Shown: positions 1 through 7,137, counted from the stretch's first letter. The stretch: DNA of 46,407 bases from Acidobacteriota bacterium (GCA_013286465.1 JABDFR010000019.1:1-46407); one strand, 5' to 3'. The notes: generated by a model not told the origin, from the letters alone. Program-made: numbers and translations.

Positions 1-112
1 AATCCCGCACCGCCACATCAATCAATTTCGTCTCTCGCGCCCGCCGCACAATCCCATAATCCAGCGGCCCGGAAAAAAACTCCGGAAATATCGTCACAAT
101 ATCAAACCGCAC
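1..112 (-). CDS. trmD: tRNA (guanine-N1-)-methyltransferase TrmD, N-terminal part
   Basis: This gene runs off the left edge; about 37 codons are visible. It starts with GTG at 112 and reads VRFDIVTIFPEFFSGPLDYG followed by GIVRRARETKLIDV, the typical TrmD opening (FDxxTxFPExF, then the A/G-rich linker). TrmD methylates G37 of tRNAs with SAM as donor and prevents +1 frameshifting. It is the last visible gene of the minus-strand ffh-rpsP-khpA-rimM block, the classic place for trmD. Its start overlaps the stop of the upstream methyltransferase gene by 11 bases, which suggests translational coupling. The catalytic knot lies outside the window, so completeness cannot be judged. Confidence 0.9.
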   Translation of the reverse strand, partial: MRFDIVTIFPEFFSGPLDYGIVRRARETKLIDVAVRD

Positions 113-638
113 GATTCGTCCTCTTCCTCCAAAATCGCGGAATCCACCGCGGCACCTCGTCGCAATAGCGCTCGTAAGCCGCCCCCATTTTCCGAGTCAA
201 GGCAGGCTCCTCATAAATCAACACAAACAGTAAAAATCCCAGCCCCACCAAAACCAAATACTCCAGAAAAATCGGCGACCGAAACAAAACATACTCGCCC
301 GCCAGCACCATCAAAACGCTCAAGTACATCGGATTCCGCGTATACCGGTAAAGCCCCTGCACCACCAACACCTGCGGCGGATCAATCGGCGCGGGCGTCC
401 CCCGTCCGCGAAACACAAAATCCAGCGCGCACCAAAAATATCCCCAAGCCCCAATCAAAATCAGCGCCGAAGCCAGCGCCTGCCACCAATGCCCCGGCGC
501 AATCGACCGCCGCAACCACGGCATAAGCCAATACATCGGAATCCAAACGGTAATCGACCCCGGCGCAACAATCGTAAAAATCGCCAGCTTGATCAGCAGG
601 AAGGAAGTGTAAGTTTTCTTAAGCTCCGGCTGCATCAT
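102..638 (-). CDS. isoprenylcysteine/phospholipid methyltransferase family membrane protein (ICMT/PEMT-like)
   Basis: The product is about 178 aa with several hydrophobic segments and the family signature GLYRYTRNPMYLSVL, followed near the C-terminus by a paired Glu, Y-x2-Y and VPRWIP; these are the SAM-binding elements of the ICMT/PEMT superfamily. Such proteins methylate small lipophilic or carboxyl substrates at the membrane; the substrate here is unknown. An upstream in-frame extension to 752 exists, but it runs through a hairpin repeat (709-734) and has an un-protein-like composition. I therefore prefer the ATG at 638 (a second ATG is at 635), preceded by GAGGG. The gene sits between rimM and trmD, where no methyltransferase is usual, and overlaps trmD. 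Confidence 0.82.
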   Translation of the reverse strand: MMQPELKKTYTSFLLIKLAIFTIVAPGSITVWIPMYWLMPWLRRSIAPGHWWQALASALILIGAWGYFWCALDFVFRGRGTPAPIDPPQVLVVQGLYRYTRNPMYLSVLMVLAGEYVLFRSPIFLEYLVLVGLGFLLFVLIYEEPALTRKMGAAYERYCDEVPRWIPRFWRKRTNRAV

Positions 639-708
639 GCGCCAACCCTCGCGCGTTCGTACAAGTCTAAATTTCCGTCTCAGTGTAACGTAAATGCAGA
701 GCAGCCAT

Positions 709-734
709 GTAGCACAGCCACTCCTGGCTGTGTA
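709..734. repeat. short palindromic repeat, family REP-C, copy 1
   Basis: A 26-base unit contains a perfect 8-bp stem CACAGCCA / TGGCTGTG around a CTCC loop, preceded by TGTAG. An identical unit lies at 5456-5481. It falls just upstream of the chosen start of the ICMT-like gene, which argues against the longer reading frame there. Confidence 0.8.
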
Positions 735-820
735 CGTTCGGCGAGGCATCACGTATAGCTATCGCCAAAAAATCCACAGGCAAGAGTGCCCGCGCTACTA
801 AAAGCGCCAATCTTCAAATC

Positions 821-1381
821 CTAAGAATTTTCGTTCAGGTCCAGCAGGCCATCCGGAGGAAGTATCTCAATACTATGCCCCAGCAAATCAATCTTCGGAC
901 AAATCTCCACCGCCAACGGAATCAAAAGTTCCCCCCGCGCAGAATTCACAATCAACAAAGGCGTCCCCGCCACTCCCTCGCCCGTAGGCTGCACCTCGCG
1001 CACCACTCCCAATCGAATCCCGCTAACCCGCTCGCGCACCTCGCACCCAATCAAGTCCGTAACAAAATAAGTCCCCGCAGGCAGCACCACACGCTCAGCA
1101 ATCGGCACCTGCACTTCAATTCCAGCAAACCGCCCAGCGTCTTCAATCGAATCGCATCCTTCAAAATGAAAAACCGCCTGCCCGCCATGGCTCTGACTCA
1201 ACCAGCAAGCACGCACACCAATCGCACGCGGCTCATTCTTACCATCGAAGAGATAAACAGACTTAAGGCGGGTCAACCGATCAGGAAAATCAGTGAGGAT
1301 TTCAGCCGCAACTTCGCCACGCCGCCCCTGCGGCCGAACCAAGCGGGCGAGCGTTACAAACTTCGTATTCTCAGCGCTCAC
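821..1381 (-). CDS. rimM: 16S rRNA processing protein RimM
   Basis: The product is 186 aa with a GTG start at 1381. The N-terminal domain (about residues 8-90) has the RimM opening VTLARLVRPQGRRGEV and the LTDFPDRL stretch, and the C-terminal PRC-barrel domain includes LPAGTYFVTDLIGCEV and LLIPLAVEICPKID. RimM assists maturation of the 30S head and binds ribosomal protein S19. The length fits the family. The start codon shares one base with the khpA stop (TAGTG), so the two genes are coupled. It belongs to the ffh-rpsP-khpA-rimM-trmD transcription unit. Confidence 0.95.
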   Translation of the reverse strand: MSAENTKFVTLARLVRPQGRRGEVAAEILTDFPDRLTRLKSVYLFDGKNEPRAIGVRACWLSQSHGGQAVFHFEGCDSIEDAGRFAGIEVQVPIAERVVLPAGTYFVTDLIGCEVRERVSGIRLGVVREVQPTGEGVAGTPLLIVNSARGELLIPLAVEICPKIDLLGHSIEILPPDGLLDLNENS

Positions 1382-1611
1382 TACTCAAGTATTTCCAGCG
1401 TAAATCTTTTCCTGAGTTTCATGCCAGCCGCGCCCAGGATGGTTCGAATCGATTTCGCAGTGCGCCCTTGCCGCCCGATCACTTTCCCCAAGTCTTCCGG
1501 GTGCACTTTCAATTCCAACACCGTCACTTGCTCACCATCCACCGCCCGCACGGAAACTTGATCGGAGTGGTCAACAAGAGCTTTAGCGATAGCCTCAACG
1601 AGGTCTCTCAT
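1381..1611 (-). CDS. khpA: KH-domain RNA-binding protein KhpA
   Basis: The product is 76 aa, the usual size for KhpA (YlqC). It is a single KH domain with an intact GXXG loop, G46-R-Q-G49, in the context [18 protein letters not shown]. In other bacteria KhpA binds many small and messenger RNAs and partners with KhpB/Jag; a Jag-like gene lies at 19341-19913 in this window. The gene starts with ATG, lies between rpsP and rimM as in many genomes, and overlaps the rimM start by one base. Confidence 0.93.
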   Translation of the reverse strand: MRDLVEAIAKALVDHSDQVSVRAVDGEQVTVLELKVHPEDLGKVIGRQGRTAKSIRTILGAAGMKLRKRFTLEILE

Positions 1612-1701
1612 GATAGCGCCCCTCCACAGGCCGCTAGGGCGAGCGGGATGACCCGCGCTCGAACTAGATCAAGAAACACTTACCCTGTGGTCTCGGACGT
1701 A

Positions 1702-1941
1702 TCAGGCTATCTTCTGGTTACGCAAAAAACTGCGGACTGTGTCGCTAGGCTGAGCACCCACTCCCAGCCAATACTTGATGCGCTCAGCGTCCAGCTTCAC
1801 CTCATGAGGTTTCTTCAGCGGATCGTAAGTCCCCACAATTTCCACAAACCGCCCATTCCGCGGACGCGTCTTCTCAATCACCACCACGCGGTAAAATGGC
1901 CGCTTCTTCTTACCCATACGTGCCAAACGAATAGTTACCAC
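1702..1941 (-). CDS. rpsP: 30S ribosomal protein S16
   Basis: The product is 79 aa and shows the S16 hallmark beginning [20 protein letters not shown], then [12 protein letters not shown] and the C-terminal [12 protein letters not shown]. The reading frame stays open to 2037, but the family start matches the GTG at 1941, which is preceded by GGAGGG at good spacing, so I chose that start. S16 is a primary-binding assembly protein of the small subunit. It follows ffh and precedes khpA in the conserved minus-strand block. Confidence 0.95.
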   Translation of the reverse strand: MVTIRLARMGKKKRPFYRVVVIEKTRPRNGRFVEIVGTYDPLKKPHEVKLDAERIKYWLGVGAQPSDTVRSFLRNQKIA

Positions 1942-2038
1942 TCTAATTTCCCTCCATTTCGAATCCCACAAGTATAGCGAACCGAGCCACGTAACCCTAG
2001 CAAGATTTCGCCACCACCGACGCGCCCGCCGAACCAAC

Positions 2039-2221
2039 GTACCGCCGGCGTCCCTGCCGGCATCTTACGACCACAAAAGCCCGCAAAGCCCATAATCGTC
2101 GACGGCGCAAACAACTAAATTAATCGCACAAGTAGCGCTGGCGTCCCGCCGGCTCTTACGACCACAAAAGCCCCCAAATACCGAAATCGTCGACGGCGCA
2201 AACAACTAAATTAATTGCGAC
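2039..2221 (+). repeat. two tandem units built on REP-A (heads at 2039-2070 and 2132-2161)
   Basis: Two consecutive units of about 92 bases each start with a REP-A palindrome (GTA-CGCCGGCG-TCCCT-GCCGGC and GTAGCGCTGGCGTCCCGCC), continue with TCTTACGACCACAAAAGCCC and end in the shared string CGTCGACGGCGCAAACAAC followed by TAAATTAAT. The two tails are almost identical, so this is a local duplication of head plus tail. It lies between ffh and rpsP, which makes the intergenic gap unusually long for this block. I see no gene in 1942-2302. Confidence 0.85.
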
Positions 2222-2274
2222 GAATTCGGCAGTTCAGGTCCGCCGTCGATTATTACCCCTACCGAAACTTGCGC

Positions 2275-2306
2275 TCGTAAGATGCCGGCAGAGACGCCGG
2301 CGCTAC
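2275..2306 (-). repeat. REP-A copy overlapping the ffh stop codon
   Basis: Read on the minus strand this is GTAGCGCCGGCGTCTCTGCC followed by GGCATCTTACGA. The TAG at 2303-2305 is both the second to fourth base of the repeat and the stop codon of ffh. The GCCGGC arms form a hairpin immediately after the stop. Confidence 0.9.
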
Positions 2307-3643
2307 TTTAACCCCGCAAATTTGCCGATCCCGCGCATCTTGCCTTTAGCCATTCCGCCAAACCGCTTCAACATCCGCCGCATGTCAGAATATTGCTTGA
2401 GAACTTGATTCACGTCTTGCACAGCCGTGCCGCTGCCGCGCGCAATCCGTTTCCGCCTCTTCCCATCAATAATATCCGCATCCTCGCGCTCAGCCGCGGT
2501 CATTGAGTTAATAATCGCCTCAATCTGCTTCAACTGCTTCTCATCCACCGAAACATCTTTCGGAATATTCGCAAACGGCCCAATCTTCGGCAGCATCCCC
2601 ATCAACGACTCGAGCGACCCCATCTTCCGCACCTGCTGCAACTGATCCCGGAAATCCGCCAAAGTAAAATCATTCTCCCGCAACTTCCGCTGCATCTCCC
2701 GAGCCTGTTTCTCATCAATCGACTTCTCCGCCTTCTCAATCAGCGTAAGCACATCGCCCATGCCCAAAATCCGCGAAACTATGCGGTCGGGATGAAAGGC
2801 CTCGAGCGCATCATACTTCTCGCCCACGCCGGCGAATTTCACAGGGGCGCCCGTAACTTTTCGAATCGAAAGCGCCGCCCCGCCGCGCGCGTCACCGTCG
2901 AGCTTGGTCAGAATCACGCCGGTGACAGCCAACCGCTTATGAAATTCCCCCGCCGATTTCACCGCGTCCTGCCCAATCATCGCGTCAGCAACGAACAGAA
3001 TTTCGGTAGGCGAAAGCTCGCTCTTCAAAGTAGAAAGCTCAGTCATCAATTGATCGTCAATGTGCAAACGGCCAGCAGTGTCGACAAGAATCACGTCATA
3101 AGCCGAAAGCTTAGCCTCGCGCACCGCCCCACGCACAATCTCCACAGGCTTATCAGTCCCAGTTCCAGGCCAAATCGGCGTCCCAGTAGCCTTAGCCACT
3201 TGCGCGAGTTGTTCCCGAGCCGCCGGCCGGTAAACGTCAGTAGAAACCACAATCGGCCGGTGCCCATGCTCGCCCAGCCACTTCCCCAATTTTCCAGTAG
3301 TGGTAGTTTTGCCCGATCCCTGCAACCCAACAATCAACCAAACCGAAGGCGGCCGCGAAGCAAACTGCATCTTAGCCTCGCGTCCCAAAAGCATCGAAAG
3401 CTCATCGCGCACAATCTTCACAACTTGCTGATCCGGCGAAAGCGTAAGCAAAACCTCAGATCCCAGCGCCCGCTCCCGAATATGCGCAATCAATTCATCC
3501 ACAACTCCAACGTTAACGTCGCCCTCCAGCAACGCCTCGCGAATCTCCCCCAGCGCCGTATCCAAATGTTCTTCAGTAAGCTTCCCCTGCCCCCGCAGGT
3601 TCTTAAAAGCCCTCTGCAATTTTTCAGTAAGCGTCTCAAACAT
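2303..3643 (-). CDS. ffh: signal recognition particle GTPase Ffh
   Basis: The product is 446 aa, as expected for Ffh/SRP54. The N domain (1-95) is followed by the G domain, with P-loop GLQGSGKTT at 106-114, DTAGR at 188-192 and TKLDGDARGG from 246. A C-terminal M domain (about 300-446) has the methionine-rich GMLPKIGPF and GSG/arginine-rich RNA-binding parts (KRRKRIARGSG). Ffh with the 4.5S RNA targets nascent membrane proteins to FtsY and the translocon. It heads the ffh-rpsP-khpA-rimM-trmD group. The stop codon TAG lies inside a REP-A element. I did not find the SRP RNA gene in this window. Confidence 0.97.
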   Translation of the reverse strand: MFETLTEKLQRAFKNLRGQGKLTEEHLDTALGEIREALLEGDVNVGVVDELIAHIRERALGSEVLLTLSPDQQVVKIVRDELSMLLGREAKMQFASRPPSVWLIVGLQGSGKTTTTGKLGKWLGEHGHRPIVVSTDVYRPAAREQLAQVAKATGTPIWPGTGTDKPVEIVRGAVREAKLSAYDVILVDTAGRLHIDDQLMTELSTLKSELSPTEILFVADAMIGQDAVKSAGEFHKRLAVTGVILTKLDGDARGGAALSIRKVTGAPVKFAGVGEKYDALEAFHPDRIVSRILGMGDVLTLIEKAEKSIDEKQAREMQRKLRENDFTLADFRDQLQQVRKMGSLESLMGMLPKIGPFANIPKDVSVDEKQLKQIEAIINSMTAAEREDADIIDGKRRKRIARGSGTAVQDVNQVLKQYSDMRRMLKRFGGMAKGKMRGIGKFAGLK

Positions 3644-3722
3644 GGTCAGTGTCCCCGCCCCATCAAGTTAACACGACACACAACACGGTTGAAGGGTCGC
3701 AGAAATCTTAGGTGCGTCCAAC

Positions 3723-4232
3723 TCAGGAAAGCTTAGCAGGCCGGGAACTTTTTATGGTGGGTAGTGGAGCGGCGGCACTCAAGAAAATCACCAGGTTTTT
3801 CTCGCCGGGACGCGCCGCCGACGGAACGATCATCGCCTCGAAACCAGCATCGTTGGCCTGTTTCCCAATTTGACGGGCATACGCGGGATCAGCTTGCACC
3901 AGACTTTGAGAACTGATTTGAAGCTGGCTGGTTGTAGCCGGGTCCGTCAGATCCAACACCGCATCGAGCGACACCTCCATCTCATACACCCACCAGTCGT
4001 CCGCGGCGAAACTCTGAGGATTGATTCCGCGCGCGATCTGCCCCTTCGAAACCTCGGCAATCGCAGTTTCGCTTGCAAATGAGGTGTAGAGCACGCCAGC
4101 GAAACCGGGCGAATTGTAACGCCCACCACTCCGCGCGCTTCCCAAAGTTGAAAGAGGATCAACTCCCTTGAACACCACTCGGTAAAAATTAGCGGAGACC
4201 GACTTTCGAGGCGCCTCGCCAAAGCCAGACAA
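3723..4232 (-). CDS. RES-domain toxin (NAD+-degrading family)
   Basis: The product is 169 aa. RES-family signatures are visible: FYRVV with Arg18, GGRYNSPG with Arg38 and Tyr39, and VLYTSFASETAIAEV with Ser51 and Glu55, positions that line the NAD pocket in characterised RES toxins. Known members deplete NAD+ in the cell and are paired with Xre-type antitoxins. The only good start is TTG at 4232, directly after the antitoxin stop (TAATTG) and downstream of GAAGGAG inside the antitoxin 3' end. Zero spacing and a weak start suggest coupled, lower toxin synthesis. The family is confident; the activity is inferred. Confidence 0.88.
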   Translation of the reverse strand: MSGFGEAPRKSVSANFYRVVFKGVDPLSTLGSARSGGRYNSPGFAGVLYTSFASETAIAEVSKGQIARGINPQSFAADDWWVYEMEVSLDAVLDLTDPATTSQLQISSQSLVQADPAYARQIGKQANDAGFEAMIVPSAARPGEKNLVIFLSAAAPLPTIKSSRPAKLS

Positions 4233-4859
4233 TTAAAGGAAGACTCCTTCACGGACAGCCTGCAAATCACCCTCAACTCGATCGAATTCGCGCCTCATGA
4301 GCACAGTCATCGGCGTGTCTCCACCAAAGCTCGGATTCGGATGCTGAAGATAATTCTTAATGGCAACGTCGTTCGGCATGGTTTCCTGCAACATCACAAC
4401 AACGCGCCTCAGTCGTTCAAGTTCCGGCTTCGGTCGCGGACGCGTGCCTTTCATCCAACGGTGCGCCGTCCGGCCGGACACATCCAGGATGCGCCCCAAC
4501 GTCTCTTGCGTTACTCCAAGCGTCCGCACGATTGACGGAATGTTCGGCATGCGCGACGGCAGCGGCGATACCGCTTCAGCCAACAAGGTCAACTGCCGCC
4601 GCAACTGAGCTGGCGGCTGTTTGAAATCCACGAGTATGATCATCGCGTCCGAATATTGCGCGCGCACAGCCTCCACGGCTGCTCTCCCCTCCATAACCGG
4701 CATCCGCATATCCACCAGAACAAGGTCAGCCCGCTCCCCGCCGAGCGCCTGAAGATCCGCGCGGGATCCGATTGAGTGAACTTCCGCGAAGCGAGCCAGC
4801 ATCCCCTCGCTCGGTGGATGCGTCCCTTCGCCCTTTAATGCCAACACTCTGGATGTCAC
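4233..4859 (-). CDS. Xre/MbcA/ParS-type antitoxin with N-terminal receiver-like extension
   Basis: The product is about 208 aa, longer than usual for this family. The C-terminal half is a canonical RES antitoxin: a helix-turn-helix (LGVTQETLGRILDVSGRTA, then HRWMKG) followed by the toxin-binding domain ending NPSFGGDTPMTVL and VEGDLQAVREG. The first 85 or so residues look like a response-regulator receiver: DLVLVDMRMPVMEG resembles beta3 with its phospho-acceptor Asp, followed by a beta4-like MIILVDF. The acidic pair after beta1 and the conserved Lys are not evident, so phosphorylation is doubtful. I chose GTG at 4859 because AAGGAG lies five bases upstream; GTG at 4865 is possible. The family likely represses its own promoter and neutralises the RES toxin. 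Confidence 0.82.
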   Translation of the reverse strand: MTSRVLALKGEGTHPPSEGMLARFAEVHSIGSRADLQALGGERADLVLVDMRMPVMEGRAAVEAVRAQYSDAMIILVDFKQPPAQLRRQLTLLAEAVSPLPSRMPNIPSIVRTLGVTQETLGRILDVSGRTAHRWMKGTRPRPKPELERLRRVVVMLQETMPNDVAIKNYLQHPNPSFGGDTPMTVLMRREFDRVEGDLQAVREGVFL

Positions 4860-4871
4860 GCTCACTCCTTC

Positions 4872-4899
4872 ATTTTACACCCTCTGAGATGAGTGTCAA
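4872..4899 (-). promoter_or_regulatory. promoter of the RES toxin-antitoxin operon
   Basis: Minus-strand TTGACA (4894-4899), 16-base spacer and TAAAAT (4872-4877) make a strong sigma70-like promoter. The predicted transcript start falls at about 4865, on the GTG at 4865 and past most of the AAGGAG ribosome site, so the mRNA could be nearly leaderless. Confidence 0.6.
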
Positions 4900-4904
4900 G
4901 ACAT

Positions 4905-4914
4905 TGTCCGGACA
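4905..4914. promoter_or_regulatory. candidate antitoxin operator palindrome
   Basis: The perfect 10-bp palindrome TGTCCGGACA lies 5 bp upstream of the -35 box of the toxin-antitoxin promoter. Xre antitoxins of this family bind palindromes at their own promoter, so this is a plausible autoregulatory site. Binding is inferred only. Confidence 0.4.
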
Positions 4915-4960
4915 TATCGGAATGTGCCAAGCAACTCCCTGTTTTCTCGCTTGGCGATGT

Positions 4961-5230
4961 CTACTTGCTCTTGGTCGTTTCGGTCTTTGCGTCTTTCGGA
5001 GCGGGGTGTTTGTCAGCAACGCGCTGGCGCTGCTTGCTGGTGCGGTCGTTGGCTTTATCCTGGCGTTCGCGTGCTTTGAAGGCGTCACGCTCGGGGTGCA
5101 CTTTAGGCTTAGATTGATGATGGAAGGCCTTACCAAGCCAATTGGAGTTGCCGCCAAAAGCCTGAGCCCCCGGCGCAAAAACCACGAGAAGCGCCGCAAA
5201 GACGATCAAAGCCCAGAAACTCTTCCTCAT
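4961..5230 (-). CDS. small secreted, lysine-rich protein of unknown function
   Basis: The product is 89 aa from the ATG at 5230, chosen because GGAGG lies six bases upstream; an in-frame TTG at 5236 overlaps that ribosome site. A clear signal peptide (MRKSFWALIVFAALLVVFA, ending before AQAFG) is followed by a hydrophilic, strongly charged tail rich in Lys, Arg, Asp and Gln (AFKARERQDKANDRTSKQRQ and on). No Cys and no domain is recognisable. It is probably periplasmic or surface-exposed and may be disordered. It lies upstream of the toxin-antitoxin promoter on the same strand and is separated from it by only about 50 bases. Confidence 0.7.
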   Translation of the reverse strand: MRKSFWALIVFAALLVVFAPGAQAFGGNSNWLGKAFHHQSKPKVHPERDAFKARERQDKANDRTSKQRQRVADKHPAPKDAKTETTKSK

Positions 5231-5370
5231 AACCAACCTCCGGGCCAGCGGTATCCAGACAACAGCTAGACCAACCCGGATAACTCAACTGCATATAAAT
5301 CGCCAAATCCAAACTGCAATTGCCACTGAAAACAAGCCACTTAACATCAACCCAAGCTGGCCAACCCAAG

Positions 5371-5396
5371 TTTTCGTCACCTTAAGGTGACGAAAA
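5371..5396. promoter_or_regulatory. 26-bp perfect palindrome
   Basis: Left arm TTTTCGTCACCTT, right arm AAGGTGACGAAAA, with no spacer. The stem begins with T and ends with A on both strands, so it lacks the U-tract layout of an intrinsic terminator. It may be a dimer operator. It lies 140 bases upstream of the small secreted protein gene. Confidence 0.5.
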
Positions 5397-5455
5397 GCCC
5401 ACAAAATATCACCCACCAGAAGACATCAACCCAGCCGCAACCACGAGCCAAGCCC

Positions 5456-5481
5456 TGTAGCACAGCCACTCCTGGCTGTGT
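5456..5481. repeat. REP-C, copy 2
   Basis: Identical in core to 709-734: TGTAG followed by the CACAGCCA / TGGCTGTG stem with a CTCC loop. Confidence 0.8.
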
Positions 5482-5563
5482 CCGAATCAAGCCCCTCTCA
5501 AACCGAAACCCAAAAGCACCCGTCAAATGTTACAAATCCTCCCCAAACACCACGCCAAGGTAA

Positions 5564-5605
5564 TAGTATTTTAGTATTGACAAACTGGTTATCTCATGCT
5601 ACCCT
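5564..5605 (+). promoter_or_regulatory. promoter-like site with direct repeat and no gene behind it
   Basis: TTGACA (5577-5582), 17-base spacer and TACCCT (5600-5605) with an upstream TG form a plausible plus-strand promoter. A direct repeat TAGTATT-T-TAGTATT (5564-5578) overlaps the -35. No credible coding frame follows, so a small RNA is conceivable. Confidence 0.3.
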
Positions 5606-5983
5606 CAATCCGGCCAAGTCGTCGAGCCAGGGAGCAATGCTCGCGCCAAACATCAAAATCGCGATCCAATCCCAACCACCCGGGACCCGAGGGCCAATCC
5701 CGCAGCGCCCCAACCCCTCCCCCACTCACAAAAAAGGCGAACAAAAGGCTAATCGGGAATGGATTTTATTAGAAACGCCCGCATCTCCATCAAAACAAAC
5801 AACAGCGATCGATTCTAATCGGGAAGAAAACGCAGTTTTCACACCCCGAAAAACGACCCTTTTCGAAGGAATTGGCGAAGAAACAGCGAAAAAACTCCGA
5901 GGCATCCAAGTAGTGTAACGATGTTATTCGAGGAACGGTCCTCAGAATCCGCAAGAACTCAAAAGACCGTCCCCGTTACGAAA

Positions 5984-7012
5984 CTAAAACGCTCCGTAAG
6001 GCCCAAACCGGCTACCAGTGATAACAATCTCGTAGTCGATAGGCGAATCCCCGCAACGCCGCACCGGAAACTTCGCGTCATGCAGCATCGCCTGCATCCG
6101 CCGATCCTCCCCAGCCGGCCCGGTTCGCAACCCGATAATATTCGCCACCTGGCCATCGCGCCCAATCAACAAATAATACGCGCTAAATTGTCCCGGCGGC
6201 GCCATCGGCGGCGCTCCCAATCCCCAAACGCCTGGCGGATGCGGCCACTTGACGTTGCCCTTCTGCGCAGGCTCAGGGCACCAGTCATGAACTTCAGCCT
6301 TAGCCCCAGGCGTGAACACAGTCTCGTCAAAGCTGCTCTGCGCCTCGAGCGTAGTAATGTGGATGTCGATCGATTCACCCAGCGCGCTCAAAATAATGTG
6401 CCGCGGAAACCGCTTCCCGCCGATCGAAACGAAATCATTGATGCGGAATTGCGATCCCGCATAACGCCCATAAATCCCGCCGATCGCCGCATTGATCGCG
6501 TTGGTATTCAAATCAAAGCAAGCCTGCGGCCGCGCATAATTCGATTCGAATTCCACACAGTTGCGGTAATCCCCGCTGCTCTTATCCGCGTAAACTTTCT
6601 TCACGTTAGGATCGGAGCCCACAAGCTGCGCCACCGGCGCCCGCAAACTCTGCTGAATCCGCCACAAAGGCAAGGGAATCGCCTTAGTAGTCCGCTCGAC
6701 GGACAGTTTGTGCCCCGCGGCGATATCGGTTTCCACTATGTCGCCCATCTTGAAATATTCGCGGTATTTATCCGGCGCAGCCCAGAAAAGTTCGTACATC
6801 CCGTCCACACTATTGTCATCCAGCGTGTACTTGAAATTAGCAAGCAGGTGAAAAGGCGCCGCACCGGATCCACGCAACTCGGAATCCGCCGCGGCCTTCT
6901 TCAACAGCTCCTTAGCCTCTTTTTTCGAAGGAACATTCTGCGCGCTCACGGCGGTAACCGTGAACGCCAAAGCTAAAACGGTGCAAGCAAACGCTCGAAT
7001 AATCTTAGGCAT
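5984..7012 (-). CDS. secreted protein of unknown function with TonB-C-like tail
   Basis: The product is 342 aa. A signal peptide (MPKIIRAFACTVLALAFTVT, ending AVSAQ) leads a periplasmic protein. The middle part resembles a lipoprotein-carrier-like beta sheet (FKYTLDDNSVDGMYELFWAA). The last 75 residues (YYLLIGRDGQVANIIGL to YEIVITGSRF) resemble the C-terminal domain of TonB-type energy transducers, but there is no membrane anchor or proline-rich linker of a true TonB. I do not recognise a named family. A separate promoter (7048-7053) suggests it is transcribed on its own. Confidence 0.7.
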   Translation of the reverse strand: MPKIIRAFACTVLALAFTVTAVSAQNVPSKKEAKELLKKAAADSELRGSGAAPFHLLANFKYTLDDNSVDGMYELFWAAPDKYREYFKMGDIVETDIAAGHKLSVERTTKAIPLPLWRIQQSLRAPVAQLVGSDPNVKKVYADKSSGDYRNCVEFESNYARPQACFDLNTNAINAAIGGIYGRYAGSQFRINDFVSIGGKRFPRHIILSALGESIDIHITTLEAQSSFDETVFTPGAKAEVHDWCPEPAQKGNVKWPHPPGVWGLGAPPMAPPGQFSAYYLLIGRDGQVANIIGLRTGPAGEDRRMQAMLHDAKFPVRRCGDSPIDYEIVITGSRFGPYGAF

Positions 7013-7047
7013 AGGTATAAGTCCATCCCAACCCGCTGAGATTTAAA

Positions 7048-7076
7048 ATTATAAAGTAGCACGGGTTTCATAGAAA
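7048..7076 (-). promoter_or_regulatory. promoter of the secreted protein gene at 5984
   Basis: A perfect minus-strand TATAAT occupies 7048-7053, 35 bases upstream of the ATG at 7012, within the AT-rich string CTTTATAATTTTAAAT. The -35 region is weak (TTTCTA or TTTTCT depending on spacing). Confidence 0.45.
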
Positions 7077-7137
7077 ATCAGATGCGGCAAAACAGACACA
7101 ACGTTGCAAGCAGGAATTACGCGGATTGTATTGTCAG

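Larger units (their letters stand above)
5237..5983. other. about 750 bp without a convincing gene
   Basis: The only long frame (plus strand, 5478-5918) begins inside a REP-C hairpin, has no ribosome site and has a Pro/Thr/Lys/Ser-rich composition typical of a chance frame. The stretch holds a 26-bp perfect palindrome (5371-5396), a REP-C copy (5456-5481) and a promoter-like TTGACA motif (5577-5605). An RNA gene is possible, but I recognise none. Confidence 0.6.

Noticed and set aside
2039..2306. REP-A cluster as a possible CRISPR array
   Set aside because: Only two tandem units, imperfect and with similar rather than unique spacers; the same sequence is scattered singly through the window and no cas gene is present.
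5478..5918. 146-aa plus-strand frame in the gene-poor stretch
   Set aside because: It begins inside a REP-C hairpin, has no ribosome site and has unstructured Pro/Ser/Thr/Lys composition. Not impossible, but unsupported.
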